A program made the translations under genes and the position numbers. From positions 122,549-186,548 of the forward strand of contig NZ_JACHXA010000008.1 of the NCBI RefSeq assembly GCF_014191775.1: DNA of 64,000 bases, written 5' to 3'. The DNA is from Limibacillus halophilus. Its GTDB lineage: Bacteria > Pseudomonadota > Alphaproteobacteria > Kiloniellales > CECT-8803. Shown here one piece after another: positions 42,590 through 49,746 of this stretch. Positions within the stretch are counted from its first letter, which is position 1. Each line of letters opens with the position of its first letter. Below the pieces are notes generated by a model that made no database searches, had not been told where the DNA came from, and saw only the letters and a list, made by a program, of their open reading frames with translations.

Positions 42590-42848
42590 GTTTCATCTGG
42601 TCATTGGGGAACCACAGGCGTATCCGGAAGAAGATCGTCGCGCCGGGCTCTGGGGTGCGTCGCTGGAATGCACGCTCACGCCGCCAGACTTCGATGTTGT
42701 CAGCGAGTGGCCCGACCACACTGTTGCCGTTGCCATCCAAATCGTCCTGGAACGCCTTGAAGACGAGAGGATGACGCTGGAGGACGACGAAGGCATGGCG
42801 ATCACCCTACCCACACCTGAGAGCATTTTCCCGAAGTTCGTCGATTGA
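42534..42848 (+). CDS. Small paralogous protein, array member 2 (104 residues)
   Basis: The ATG at 42534 overlaps the previous TGA (ATGA). MTRVQITGFTVSENGERAPF leads into HLVIGEPQAYPEEDRRAGLW. A helix (TVAVAIQIVLERL) follows and then LEDDEGMAITLPTPESIFP, the shared family ending L-x-D-x2-G-x3-LPxPxxF. The N-terminal part (GERAPFHLVIGEP) resembles module 1 of the 289-residue protein (GTKLPFHLWVSDI). Function unknown; immunity-like by context. Its first bases are duplicated at 43687. Confidence 0.6.
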   Translation: MTRVQITGFTVSENGERAPFHLVIGEPQAYPEEDRRAGLWGASLECTLTPPDFDVVSEWPDHTVAVAIQIVLERLEDERMTLEDDEGMAITLPTPESIFPKFVD

Positions 42849-42894
42849 TAGCAAGACGCAATACTGGAACTCCAAGGGTTAATGGAACCGGATA

Positions 42895-43239
42895 ATGACA
42901 ACCAGACTCGAGTTCAAAGGCAATTTGGTAGGGCGGGATAATGGCCGTTCCCCCTTAACCATCACGACGGGTGAACCTTTCGAGATCGATGCTGAACGGT
43001 TTGGCTGTGACCTTCTTTGCTCGCCTCTAATGACAAAACTCTATCTCGTCGAAGGCGACTGTGCAGAGGAGGCTGTGGCAGCAGCAGTTCTCTGTGCTCA
43101 ATCCTTCCTCAAAGGCATTGGGCGGCCTTTTGTTGACGCTTTGGGGCAGCAGATTGAACTCCCGTCTCCCAGAGACTTCGACCCAACTTTCCCAAGAGAA
43201 GAACCGGTCGGTCTGGACGAGGTCATCGAGGACGAATGA
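42895..43239 (+). CDS. Small paralogous protein, array member 3 (114 residues)
   Basis: MTTRLEFKGNLVGRDNGRSP, LTITTGEPFEIDAERFGCDL, a helix EEAVAAAVLCAQSFLKGIG, then FVDALGQQIELPSPRDFDPT, again the shared ending. Acidic C-terminus (PREEPVGLDEVIEDE). It begins 46 bases after member 2, without a strong ribosome site. Function unknown. Confidence 0.6.
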   Translation: MTTRLEFKGNLVGRDNGRSPLTITTGEPFEIDAERFGCDLLCSPLMTKLYLVEGDCAEEAVAAAVLCAQSFLKGIGRPFVDALGQQIELPSPRDFDPTFPREEPVGLDEVIEDE

Positions 43240-43580
43240 AAATTACTGGCTTCACCTTGGATGAGACTGGCGAACGCAATAGCTTTTGCTTTGTATTGCG
43301 GCAGCCGGACGCTGAGGACGGAGTCAGCGCTTATGGTTTGATTGACTGTCAGCCTTACACGGGGGAAATCCCGATGCGCGTTATTGGGACGAGCAACGCA
43401 CACAGGCTAGCACTGGCCTGTTGCTTCCTGCGTGAGGTCTTGCGGGGCAAAACGCTCTTTGATGAAGCGGGAGAACGCTTCCCGTTGCCAAAACCACAGG
43501 ACTTCGAACCCGATTGGCCCTCCGAGGAGGAGGTGGCCGAACTGGTCGTGAAAACGAACGACTTTGGGCGTGGCCTTTGA
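43236..43580 (+). CDS. Small paralogous protein, array member 4 (114 residues)
   Basis: The ATG overlaps the previous TGA (ATGA at 43236). MKITGFTLDETGERNSFCFV parallels MTRVQITGFTVSENGERAPF of member 2. Then NAHRLALACCFLREVLRG and LFDEAGERFPLPKPQDFEPD give the shared helix and ending. The last residues (VVKTNDFGRGL) run into the duplicated segment, so the original C-terminus may have been replaced by the recombination that created the duplication. Confidence 0.6.
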   Translation: MKITGFTLDETGERNSFCFVLRQPDAEDGVSAYGLIDCQPYTGEIPMRVIGTSNAHRLALACCFLREVLRGKTLFDEAGERFPLPKPQDFEPDWPSEEEVAELVVKTNDFGRGL

Positions 43581-43583
43581 CGT

Positions 43584-43742
43584 CCGAAGAGCAGGCGGAA
43601 ATCGACCAGGAGCTAGAAACCTTCTTCGACGACCTGGGCCGGGAGTGGGAAGAGACCCGCCCACAGAGAAAAAAGAAGCCCGAGGAATGACCCACATGCG
43701 GATCACTGGCCTGACCGTTAGCGAGAATGGCGAACGTGCGCC
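43584..43742 (+). repeat. Copy 2 of the 159-bp direct duplication
   Basis: Aligns gap-free to 42431-42589. The left boundary falls four bases after the stop of array member 4 and the right boundary inside the truncated member-2 head (after ACGTGCGCC). Confidence 0.92.
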
Positions 43743-43755
43743 ACGACCACGGTCG

Positions 43756-43800
43756 GTGACAAATTCAGACAAATTTGTTCTTTATTTGTTCTCTATATAA
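43756..43800 (+). promoter_or_regulatory. AT-rich promoter-like stretch
   Basis: GACAAATTCAGACAAATTTG, then TTGTTC and TATAAA with 15-base spacing, in an otherwise GC-rich setting, about 55 bases upstream of array member 5. Hexamers and spacing are imperfect, so this is only a promoter candidate for a second transcript in the island. Confidence 0.35.
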
Positions 43801-43852
43801 AGGTGACCCTATTCGAACTGTATGAAGCGCAGCGGAATAGGAGGATCAACCC

Positions 43853-44194
43853 TTGGCAGAAGAGGAGCACAGGCTGCATCGGCATATCACCCGGGGTGAG
43901 CATATCACCGGGCCGAACCCGGAGTTGGACACGGCCCTGGAGGCCAAGGGCAGCTACGTCGCCTTCAACGGCGAGATAACGCCGTTTCACTTCTGGATGT
44001 CGGAGCCCTACCCCTACCAGCACCCCGGCTACCCCGATAGCGGCACCGAGGAGGGTCGAGCGGCAATCCGCGCCCGCCACAGTGAGTTCGTGGACAGGGA
44101 AGTCAACGCCCTATGGGACTCACGAAAGAAAAACACCGAAGACGCCCAAAAAGCGATGAGCGGCAAACGCCCGGCAACGGAGCCGAAGCAATGA
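43853..44194 (+). CDS. Array member 5 (113 residues), looks like an internal-deletion derivative
   Basis: TTG start at 43853, supported by AGGAGGA ending eight bases before it. Residues 20-60 (GPNPELDTALEAKGSYVAFN, TPFHFWMSEPYPYQHP) match the N-terminal part of the next protein (GPNPALEAAHEAKGSYVLSD, LPFHLWVSDIFPHQ). It then jumps to PDSGTEEGRAAIRARHSEFV, which matches that protein's C-terminal LSTEEGRVAAHARV. The two modules between are missing. Possibly non-functional or a minimal version. Its stop overlaps the next ATG (ATGA at 44191). Confidence 0.6.
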   Translation: MAEEEHRLHRHITRGEHITGPNPELDTALEAKGSYVAFNGEITPFHFWMSEPYPYQHPGYPDSGTEEGRAAIRARHSEFVDREVNALWDSRKKNTEDAQKAMSGKRPATEPKQ

Positions 44195-45060
44195 CCGAAC
44201 AGCAAGGCGATCCGAAAAAACTGGTCGATATCAGGGACAAATTGCAAGGCCCCAATCCGGCGCTCGAGGCAGCCCATGAGGCTAAAGGCAGTTATGTGCT
44301 CTCCGACGGGACGAAGCTACCCTTTCATCTTTGGGTATCCGATATCTTTCCCCATCAGCAAGAAGATGACGACTTTCACCAGTTCGCCTGCGAGCTCTTT
44401 TGCCTGCCCAAATTCAAATACCGCATGGGAATGGCCTGTCATGATTTGCCGGATGCCTTGCGACAGGCCTGCGACTTTCTAGAGAGCATGCATCGCGGCG
44501 AGGCCGCCATATTCCTTGACGAACAAGGTCGCCGCATGGAATGGCCGCGCGCCGCCGGGGCAGACCCCAGAATTACGACAAAGGCAGAAGATGAGATTTA
44601 TGACGATGGATTAGACCCGGGCGATGAGCCCAACCGAGTTTTAGTCTCCTATGACGTTGTTGCCAGACGACGTATAGATAGGGAAGTGCTGGACTGCCCA
44701 ATCAAGATGTCGCGCCAACGGTTTCGGGAGGCGCCCGGAGAATATGTCGTAAAGGTTCGCTGTCCGGCAGTATTGCGGCACTCTGTGTCCTATCGCCGCT
44801 CCACGGAAGCTGCGGCGCTTGCGGACTGCCATATGTTGGTTCTCGCCTGGATTAGAAGCCACAAGTTGGACCTCGAACAGCACAATGGAGACCCATTCGA
44901 CCTGCCGAGGCCCAAAACCTTTGAGGTCGACTATCCGAACCTCAGCACCGAAGAGGGTCGCGTAGCTGCTCATGCAAGAGTCTGTGATTCGACTAACTTT
45001 GAGATGGAGGATCGCTCTAATTTTGAACGCCGCTATTCGGGTAGAATTGCGGAGGAATAA
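44191..45060 (+). CDS. Array member 6, two-module paralogue (289 residues)
   Basis: Start at 44191 overlaps the previous stop. Module 1 (about 32-128): AKGSYVLSDGTKLPFHLWVS, helix LPDALRQACDFLESMH, and IFLDEQGRRMEWPRAAG. Module 2 (about 150-250): GEYVVKVRCPAVLRHSVSYR, helix TEAAALADCHMLVLAWIRSH, and LEQHNGDPFDLPRPKTFEVD. Each module matches a separate small protein upstream, so this is a fusion of two family units. No known domain recognised; immunity-like by context only. Last gene of the island, 151 bases before dapF. Confidence 0.6.
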   Translation: MTEQQGDPKKLVDIRDKLQGPNPALEAAHEAKGSYVLSDGTKLPFHLWVSDIFPHQQEDDDFHQFACELFCLPKFKYRMGMACHDLPDALRQACDFLESMHRGEAAIFLDEQGRRMEWPRAAGADPRITTKAEDEIYDDGLDPGDEPNRVLVSYDVVARRRIDREVLDCPIKMSRQRFREAPGEYVVKVRCPAVLRHSVSYRRSTEAAALADCHMLVLAWIRSHKLDLEQHNGDPFDLPRPKTFEVDYPNLSTEEGRVAAHARVCDSTNFEMEDRSNFERRYSGRIAEE

Positions 45061-45211
45061 CCAAGCCCGTTCCCAAACAGACTTCCGAGCAACGCTTTCC
45101 CCCTGGCCGGAAATGGGATCGTTATAGTCGTCCGCAGAATGCACCCGCAAGCCACGGTGTCGAAGACACGGGGATTTACTCAGTCGGGGCTTCGGCACTA
45201 TATAGGCGACC

Positions 45212-46084
45212 ATGACAGGCCGTCCTTTCATCAAAATGCACGGCCTGGGCAATGACTTCGTCATCATCGATGCCCGCAAGGAGCCTTTCGAGCCGACGCC
45301 CGCCCAGGCACGCGCCATCGCCGACCGCCATCGCGGCGTGGGCTGTGACCAGCTGATCGTGCTGGAGCCGCCGCGCGACCGGGCGGCGGACCTCTATATG
45401 CGCATCCTGAACGCCGACGCCTCGCCTTCGGGCGCCTGCGGCAACGCCACGCGCTGCGTCGGCCTGCTGCTGGCCCGCGAGACCGGGCGACCCGACAGCG
45501 TTATCGAAACCGATGCGGGCCTGCTGCGCGCCGAGGCCGCCTCGCCCGAGCGGGTGACCGTGGACATGGGTCCGGCGCGGCTGGGCTGGCGCGACATTCC
45601 GCTGGCCGAGGAACGCGACACCCTGAACCTGGGCATCGCCGAGGGGCCGCTGTCCGACCCGGTCGGCGTCAGCATGGGCAACCCCCACGCGGTCTTCATC
45701 GTCGAGGACGGCATCGAGACCCTGCCCATCACCGTGGTCGGGCCGAAACTGGAAATTCATCCGCTGTTCCCCGAGCGCGCCAACATCGGCGTGATGCAAG
45801 CCGTGGGTCCGGATCGCCTGCGCCTGAGAGTCTGGGAACGCGGGGCGGGCCTGACGCTGGCTTGCGGGTCGGGCGCTTGCGCAGCCATGGTCGCCGCCGT
45901 GCGGCGCGGCCTGACGGGCCGCCGCGCGACCCTGTTGCTGGACGGCGGCACGCTGGAGATGGAGTGGCGCGAGGCCGACGGCCATGTGCTGATGACCGGC
46001 CCGACGGCCACGGCCTTTGCAGGCACCCTTGATCCGGCGCTTCTGGCGGCTGACGACAAAGCCATCAAGGGGGCAGCCGAATAG
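45212..46084 (+). CDS. dapF: Diaminopimelate epimerase
   Basis: 290 residues. [20 protein letters not shown] and the two catalytic-cysteine motifs [14 protein letters not shown] and [17 protein letters not shown] are intact. Converts LL- to meso-diaminopimelate for lysine and peptidoglycan. First of dapF-mtaB-ftsY; GC and codon use return to the housekeeping type here after the accessory island. Confidence 0.98.
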   Translation: MTGRPFIKMHGLGNDFVIIDARKEPFEPTPAQARAIADRHRGVGCDQLIVLEPPRDRAADLYMRILNADASPSGACGNATRCVGLLLARETGRPDSVIETDAGLLRAEAASPERVTVDMGPARLGWRDIPLAEERDTLNLGIAEGPLSDPVGVSMGNPHAVFIVEDGIETLPITVVGPKLEIHPLFPERANIGVMQAVGPDRLRLRVWERGAGLTLACGSGACAAMVAAVRRGLTGRRATLLLDGGTLEMEWREADGHVLMTGPTATAFAGTLDPALLAADDKAIKGAAE

Positions 46085-46088
46085 GCCC

Positions 46089-47369
46089 ATGACGTCGAAC
46101 GCAGCAAAATCCTCGGGCGCAAATCCCACGCAAATCCTGACCTTCGGGTGCCGCCTTAACGCCTATGAGTCTGAGGTGATGCGTGGCCATGCGGAGGCCT
46201 CGGGCCTGGGCGATGCGGTCATCGTCAATACCTGCGCGGTGACGCTGGAGGCAGAACGGCAGGCGCGGCAGGCGATCCGCCGCGCGCGCCGCGAGAACCC
46301 GCAGGCGCAGATCATCGTCACCGGCTGCTCGGCCCAGATCGACCCGGCGCGCTATGCCGCCATGCCGGAGGTCGACCGGGTGCTGGGCAATCTGGAGAAG
46401 CTGGAGCCGGATGCCTTCGGCCCGCAAGCGACCGAGCCGCTGCTGGTCAGCGACATCATGCAGGCGCGCGAAACCGCGAGCCACCTGATCGAGGGCTTCG
46501 AGGGCCACACCCGCGCCTTCATCCAGGTGCAGCAGGGCTGCGACCACCGCTGCACCTTCTGCATCATCCCCTTTGGGCGCGGCAACAACCGCTCGGTGCC
46601 GATGGGCGAGATCGTGCGGCAGATTCAGCTGCTGGTGGAAAACGGCGTGGCCGAAGTGGTTTTCACCGGCGTCGACATCACCGGCTACGGCCAGGACCTG
46701 CCGGGCCAGCCGACACTCGGCCAGCTCTGCCGTCGCCTGTTGGCCAACGTACCGGACCTTAAACGCCTGCGGCTCTCCTCGGTCGATCCGGTCGAGTTGG
46801 ACACGGATATCCTGCGCCTTCTGGCGGAAGAGCCGCGCTTCATGCCGCATCTCCACCTGTCGCTGCAGGCGGGCGATGACATGATCCTGAAGCGCATGAA
46901 GCGCCGCCATCTGGCGCGCGACGTGGAGCGGGTCTGCGCCGAGGCGCGCGCGGCGCGGCCCGACGTGGTTTTCGGCGCCGACATCATCGCCGGTTTCCCA
47001 ACTGAAACCGAGGCGATGTTCGCCAATTCGCTGCGCATCGTGGAGGCCTGCGACGTGACCTGGCTGCACGTCTTCCCCTATTCCGAGCGCCCCGGCACAC
47101 CCGCCGCGCGCATGCCTCAGGTGGCCAAGCCGCTGCGCAAGGAGCGGGCCATGCGCTTGCGCGAACTGGGCGAGCGTCAGGTGAAGCGCTTCCTCGACAG
47201 CCGCATCGGCAGCGAGGCCAGCGTGCTGATCGAAAAGGACGGTCTGGGGCGCAGCGAACACTTCGCGCCGGTTGCGATGACCGGCCCTCTGGGCAAAAGG
47301 GTCGGCGGCATCGTTGCGGCCCGCATCACCGCCCGCAATGGACAGCAACTTGAAGGGAAAGCCGCGTGA
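46089..47369 (+). CDS. mtaB: tRNA t6A methylthiotransferase MtaB
   Basis: 426 residues from MTSNAAKSSGANPTQILTFG. The N-terminal UPF0004 domain has CRLNAYESEVMRGHAE and TGCSAQIDPARYA. The radical SAM cluster motif is QQGCDHRCTFCIIPFGRG, and the C-terminal TRAM-like segment follows KRFLDSRIGSEASVLIE. Adds the methylthio group of ms2t6A37 in tRNA. Starts four bases after dapF; its last four bases overlap ftsY (GTGA). Confidence 0.95.
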   Translation: MTSNAAKSSGANPTQILTFGCRLNAYESEVMRGHAEASGLGDAVIVNTCAVTLEAERQARQAIRRARRENPQAQIIVTGCSAQIDPARYAAMPEVDRVLGNLEKLEPDAFGPQATEPLLVSDIMQARETASHLIEGFEGHTRAFIQVQQGCDHRCTFCIIPFGRGNNRSVPMGEIVRQIQLLVENGVAEVVFTGVDITGYGQDLPGQPTLGQLCRRLLANVPDLKRLRLSSVDPVELDTDILRLLAEEPRFMPHLHLSLQAGDDMILKRMKRRHLARDVERVCAEARAARPDVVFGADIIAGFPTETEAMFANSLRIVEACDVTWLHVFPYSERPGTPAARMPQVAKPLRKERAMRLRELGERQVKRFLDSRIGSEASVLIEKDGLGRSEHFAPVAMTGPLGKRVGGIVAARITARNGQQLEGKAA

Positions 47370-48310
47370 GCGAAGTGGGGGCCGAGAAGAAGGGCGGATG
47401 GTTTTCAAGGCTGACGTCGGGACTGAAGCGATCCTCCAGCAAGCTGGGCGACGGCATCACCGGCATTTTCACCAAACGCAAGCTCGATGACGACGCGCTG
47501 GAGCAGCTTGAAGAGCTGTTGATCCAAGGCGATCTGGGCGTGGCGACCGCCGCCAAGGTAACGGCGGAGTTGGCCCGCACCCGCTTCGACAAGGAAGTGA
47601 GCCCGGAGGAGGTACGCAGCGCCCTGGCCGAGCAGATCGCCGGAATTCTGGAGCCGGTCGCCCGCCCTCTGGTTCCCGACCCCACCCACAAGCCGCACGT
47701 CGTGCTGGTGGTCGGCGTCAACGGCTCGGGCAAAACCACGACCATCGGCAAGCTGGCAACGCTCTACCGCAAGGACGGCAAGCGCGTGATCCTGGCGGCG
47801 GGGGACACATTCCGCGCCGCGGCGGTCGAGCAACTGCAAATCTGGGGTCAACGGACCGGCTGTCCGGTCGTGGCGCGCCAGACCGGCGCCGACGCCGCAG
47901 GCTTGGCATTCGATGCCCTGAAACAGGCGAGAGAAGAGGCCGCAGACCTGTTGCTGATCGACACGGCCGGTCGGCTCCACAACAAGACAGACCTGATGGC
48001 CGAGTTGCAGAAGGTGATCCGTGTCCTGCGGAAGATCGACGAGAGCGCGCCGCACGAGGTGTTGCTGGTGTTGGACGCCACCACAGGGCAAAACGCGCTG
48101 CAGCAGGTTGCGACCTTCAAGGAACTGGTGGAGGTCAGCGGCCTTGTGGTGACCAAGCTGGACGGCAGCGCCCGCGGCGGCGTCCTGGTCGCATTGGCCG
48201 AGAAATTCGCGTTGCCGGTCCACGCCGTGGGTGTTGGTGAGAGCGCTGAAGACCTGCGGCCCTTCGAGGCGCGCGCCTTTGCCCGCGCACTCCTCGGCTT
48301 GCCCGCCTGA
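47366..48310 (+). CDS. ftsY: SRP receptor FtsY
   Basis: 314 residues, short N-terminal A region. NG domains with GVNGSGKTTTIGKLATLYRK, the ILAAGDTFRAAAVEQLQIWG motif, LLIDTAGRLHNKTDLMAEL and TKLDGSARGGVLVALAEKF. GTP-dependent receptor for Ffh at the membrane. The GTG start overlaps mtaB by four bases. Confidence 0.97.
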   Translation: MSEVGAEKKGGWFSRLTSGLKRSSSKLGDGITGIFTKRKLDDDALEQLEELLIQGDLGVATAAKVTAELARTRFDKEVSPEEVRSALAEQIAGILEPVARPLVPDPTHKPHVVLVVGVNGSGKTTTIGKLATLYRKDGKRVILAAGDTFRAAAVEQLQIWGQRTGCPVVARQTGADAAGLAFDALKQAREEAADLLLIDTAGRLHNKTDLMAELQKVIRVLRKIDESAPHEVLLVLDATTGQNALQQVATFKELVEVSGLVVTKLDGSARGGVLVALAEKFALPVHAVGVGESAEDLRPFEARAFARALLGLPA

Positions 48311-48330
48311 ACGGCGCGAGCGCCCTGGCG

Positions 48331-49197
48331 ATGAGTGAATCAAGCATCGATCTCACGACAATCTACCTTTTGGTGCTGTTGGCGGCGGTCATGCACGCCA
48401 CCTGGAACGCCATCGTGAAATCCGGCGGCGACAAACTGGTTGTCCAGGCGCTGGTCATCTTCTCCCATGCACCCTTCGTGGCCCTGGCTTTACCGTTCCT
48501 GCCAGTCCCGCCGTGGGAATCCTTCGGCTTCATCGCCGCATCGACCGCGATCCACAGCATTTACTACTGGGCGCTGATCAACGCCTACAAGCTGGGCGAC
48601 CTCAGTCAGGTCTACCCCATCGCGCGCGGCTCCGCGCCGCTGTTGGTGGCGGTCGGCGGTTTCCTGCTGGTCGGCGAGAGTCTGAGCCCGTTGGAGATGG
48701 TGGGGCTGTTCATCCTGTCCATCGGTCTCATTTCCCTGGCCTGGCGTTTCGGCGATCCTCTGGCCGGGGATCGGCGGCCGGTCTATCTGGCCTTGCTGAC
48801 GGGGCTCACCATCGGCGGATACTCCCTGGTCGACGGCATGGGCGGACGCAGCGCGGAAACCGCGATCAGCTATATTGCCTGGCTTTTCGCATTGGAGCAC
48901 TTTCCCTTGACGCTCTATGCGCTGCACCGACGCAAGTGGAAGCTCTCGGCCTTCCGCCCCTATTGGAAGCGCGGACTTTTTGGCGGCATCATCTCTGGCT
49001 TGGCCTACGGCATCGTCATCTGGGCGATGAGCGTGGCCCCCATGGCTCATGTGGTGGCGCTCCGGGAAACCTCGGTCGTCATCGCCGCAGGGATCGGCGC
49101 GCTTCTGCTGGGCGAGGGCTTTGGCCCACGGCGGATGGCGGCTGCCCTGCTGGTAGCCGTTGGCGCGGTCTTGCTGCGGGTGGCGGGCTCTCTCTAA
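48331..49197 (+). CDS. EamA/DMT family transporter
   Basis: 288 residues, about ten hydrophobic segments arranged as two EamA repeats (LLAAVMHATWNAIVKSGGDK in the first, VALRETSVVIAAGIGALLLG in the second). Inner-membrane permease of unknown substrate. It starts 20 bases after ftsY and may be co-transcribed with dapF-mtaB-ftsY. Confidence 0.88.
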   Translation: MSESSIDLTTIYLLVLLAAVMHATWNAIVKSGGDKLVVQALVIFSHAPFVALALPFLPVPPWESFGFIAASTAIHSIYYWALINAYKLGDLSQVYPIARGSAPLLVAVGGFLLVGESLSPLEMVGLFILSIGLISLAWRFGDPLAGDRRPVYLALLTGLTIGGYSLVDGMGGRSAETAISYIAWLFALEHFPLTLYALHRRKWKLSAFRPYWKRGLFGGIISGLAYGIVIWAMSVAPMAHVVALRETSVVIAAGIGALLLGEGFGPRRMAAALLVAVGAVLLRVAGSL

Positions 49198-49272
49198 GCC
49201 GTTACCGACCGCGCCTAATTTTTAAGGTATAATTCAACCGAGAGGGAACCGGAGACCGGAGGCGCGGCGCCC

Positions 49273-49716
49273 ATGCGGATCTTACGGACTTTTGGACTGG
49301 CTTGCTTATTGCTCCTGGTTGATCCGGGCAGCCCTCTCTCGGCCGAGGCCTACGACCCCATACTCAGCGGCAAGGTTACCGGCGTCGTCGACGCCAACAC
49401 GCTCCAGTTCGCCGAGCGGCGGGTACAGCTTGCCGGCGTCCTGCCACCAACCCGCGGGCGGCCAGAGCACGGGCAGGCGCAAGACCTGCTGCACAGTTTG
49501 ACGCAAGGTGAATACGTCTGGTGCCTGCTAATTCAGGAGGAGCGCCCGGAGCCGCTTCGCGGTTTCTGCTACGTGCGCGGCGGCCTCGACCTTGCAGACG
49601 TACTTGTCAGGCGCGGGTTGGGACGTGACTGCCCACGCTTTTCGGGCGGACGTTACTATCTGATGGAAACCAAGAGCGCGCGGCGCTCCATGAACATGCC
49701 GGACGGTTGTTTCTGA
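49273..49716 (+). CDS. Exported thermonuclease-fold (SNase-like) protein, probably inactive
   Basis: 147 residues. Signal peptide MRILRTFGLACLLLLVDPGS and so on, followed by an OB-fold like that of staphylococcal nuclease: GKVTGVVDANTLQFAERRVQ, LRGFCYVRGGLDLADVLVRR and GLGRDC. The usual GIDAPE motif with the catalytic Arg/Glu reads GVLPPTRGR, so catalysis is doubtful. Three cysteines lie in the second half. GGAGGC precedes the ATG. Substrate and role unknown. Confidence 0.65.
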   Translation: MRILRTFGLACLLLLVDPGSPLSAEAYDPILSGKVTGVVDANTLQFAERRVQLAGVLPPTRGRPEHGQAQDLLHSLTQGEYVWCLLIQEERPEPLRGFCYVRGGLDLADVLVRRGLGRDCPRFSGGRYYLMETKSARRSMNMPDGCF

Positions 49717-49746
49717 TCGGCTCATTCAAGACAAAGGCGGGGGCAG

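Larger units (their letters stand above)
43583..43800 (+). pseudogene. Remnants of array genes: tail of a member-1 copy and head of a member-2 copy
   Basis: Reading from 43583 gives SEEQAEIDQELETFFDDLGR and onward to the TGA at 43688-43690, which is the C-terminal part of member 1 without start or body. Overlapping ATGA, an ATG at 43687 gives MTHMRITGLTVSENGERAP and then departs into an unrelated short tail ending at 43800. Neither piece can make a complete member. This is the footprint of gene duplication and partial loss. Confidence 0.8.

Noticed and set aside
45176..46129. Long antisense frame over dapF
   Set aside because: High-GC shadow frame; dapF is complete with all catalytic motifs on the plus strand, and the antisense translation is low-complexity.
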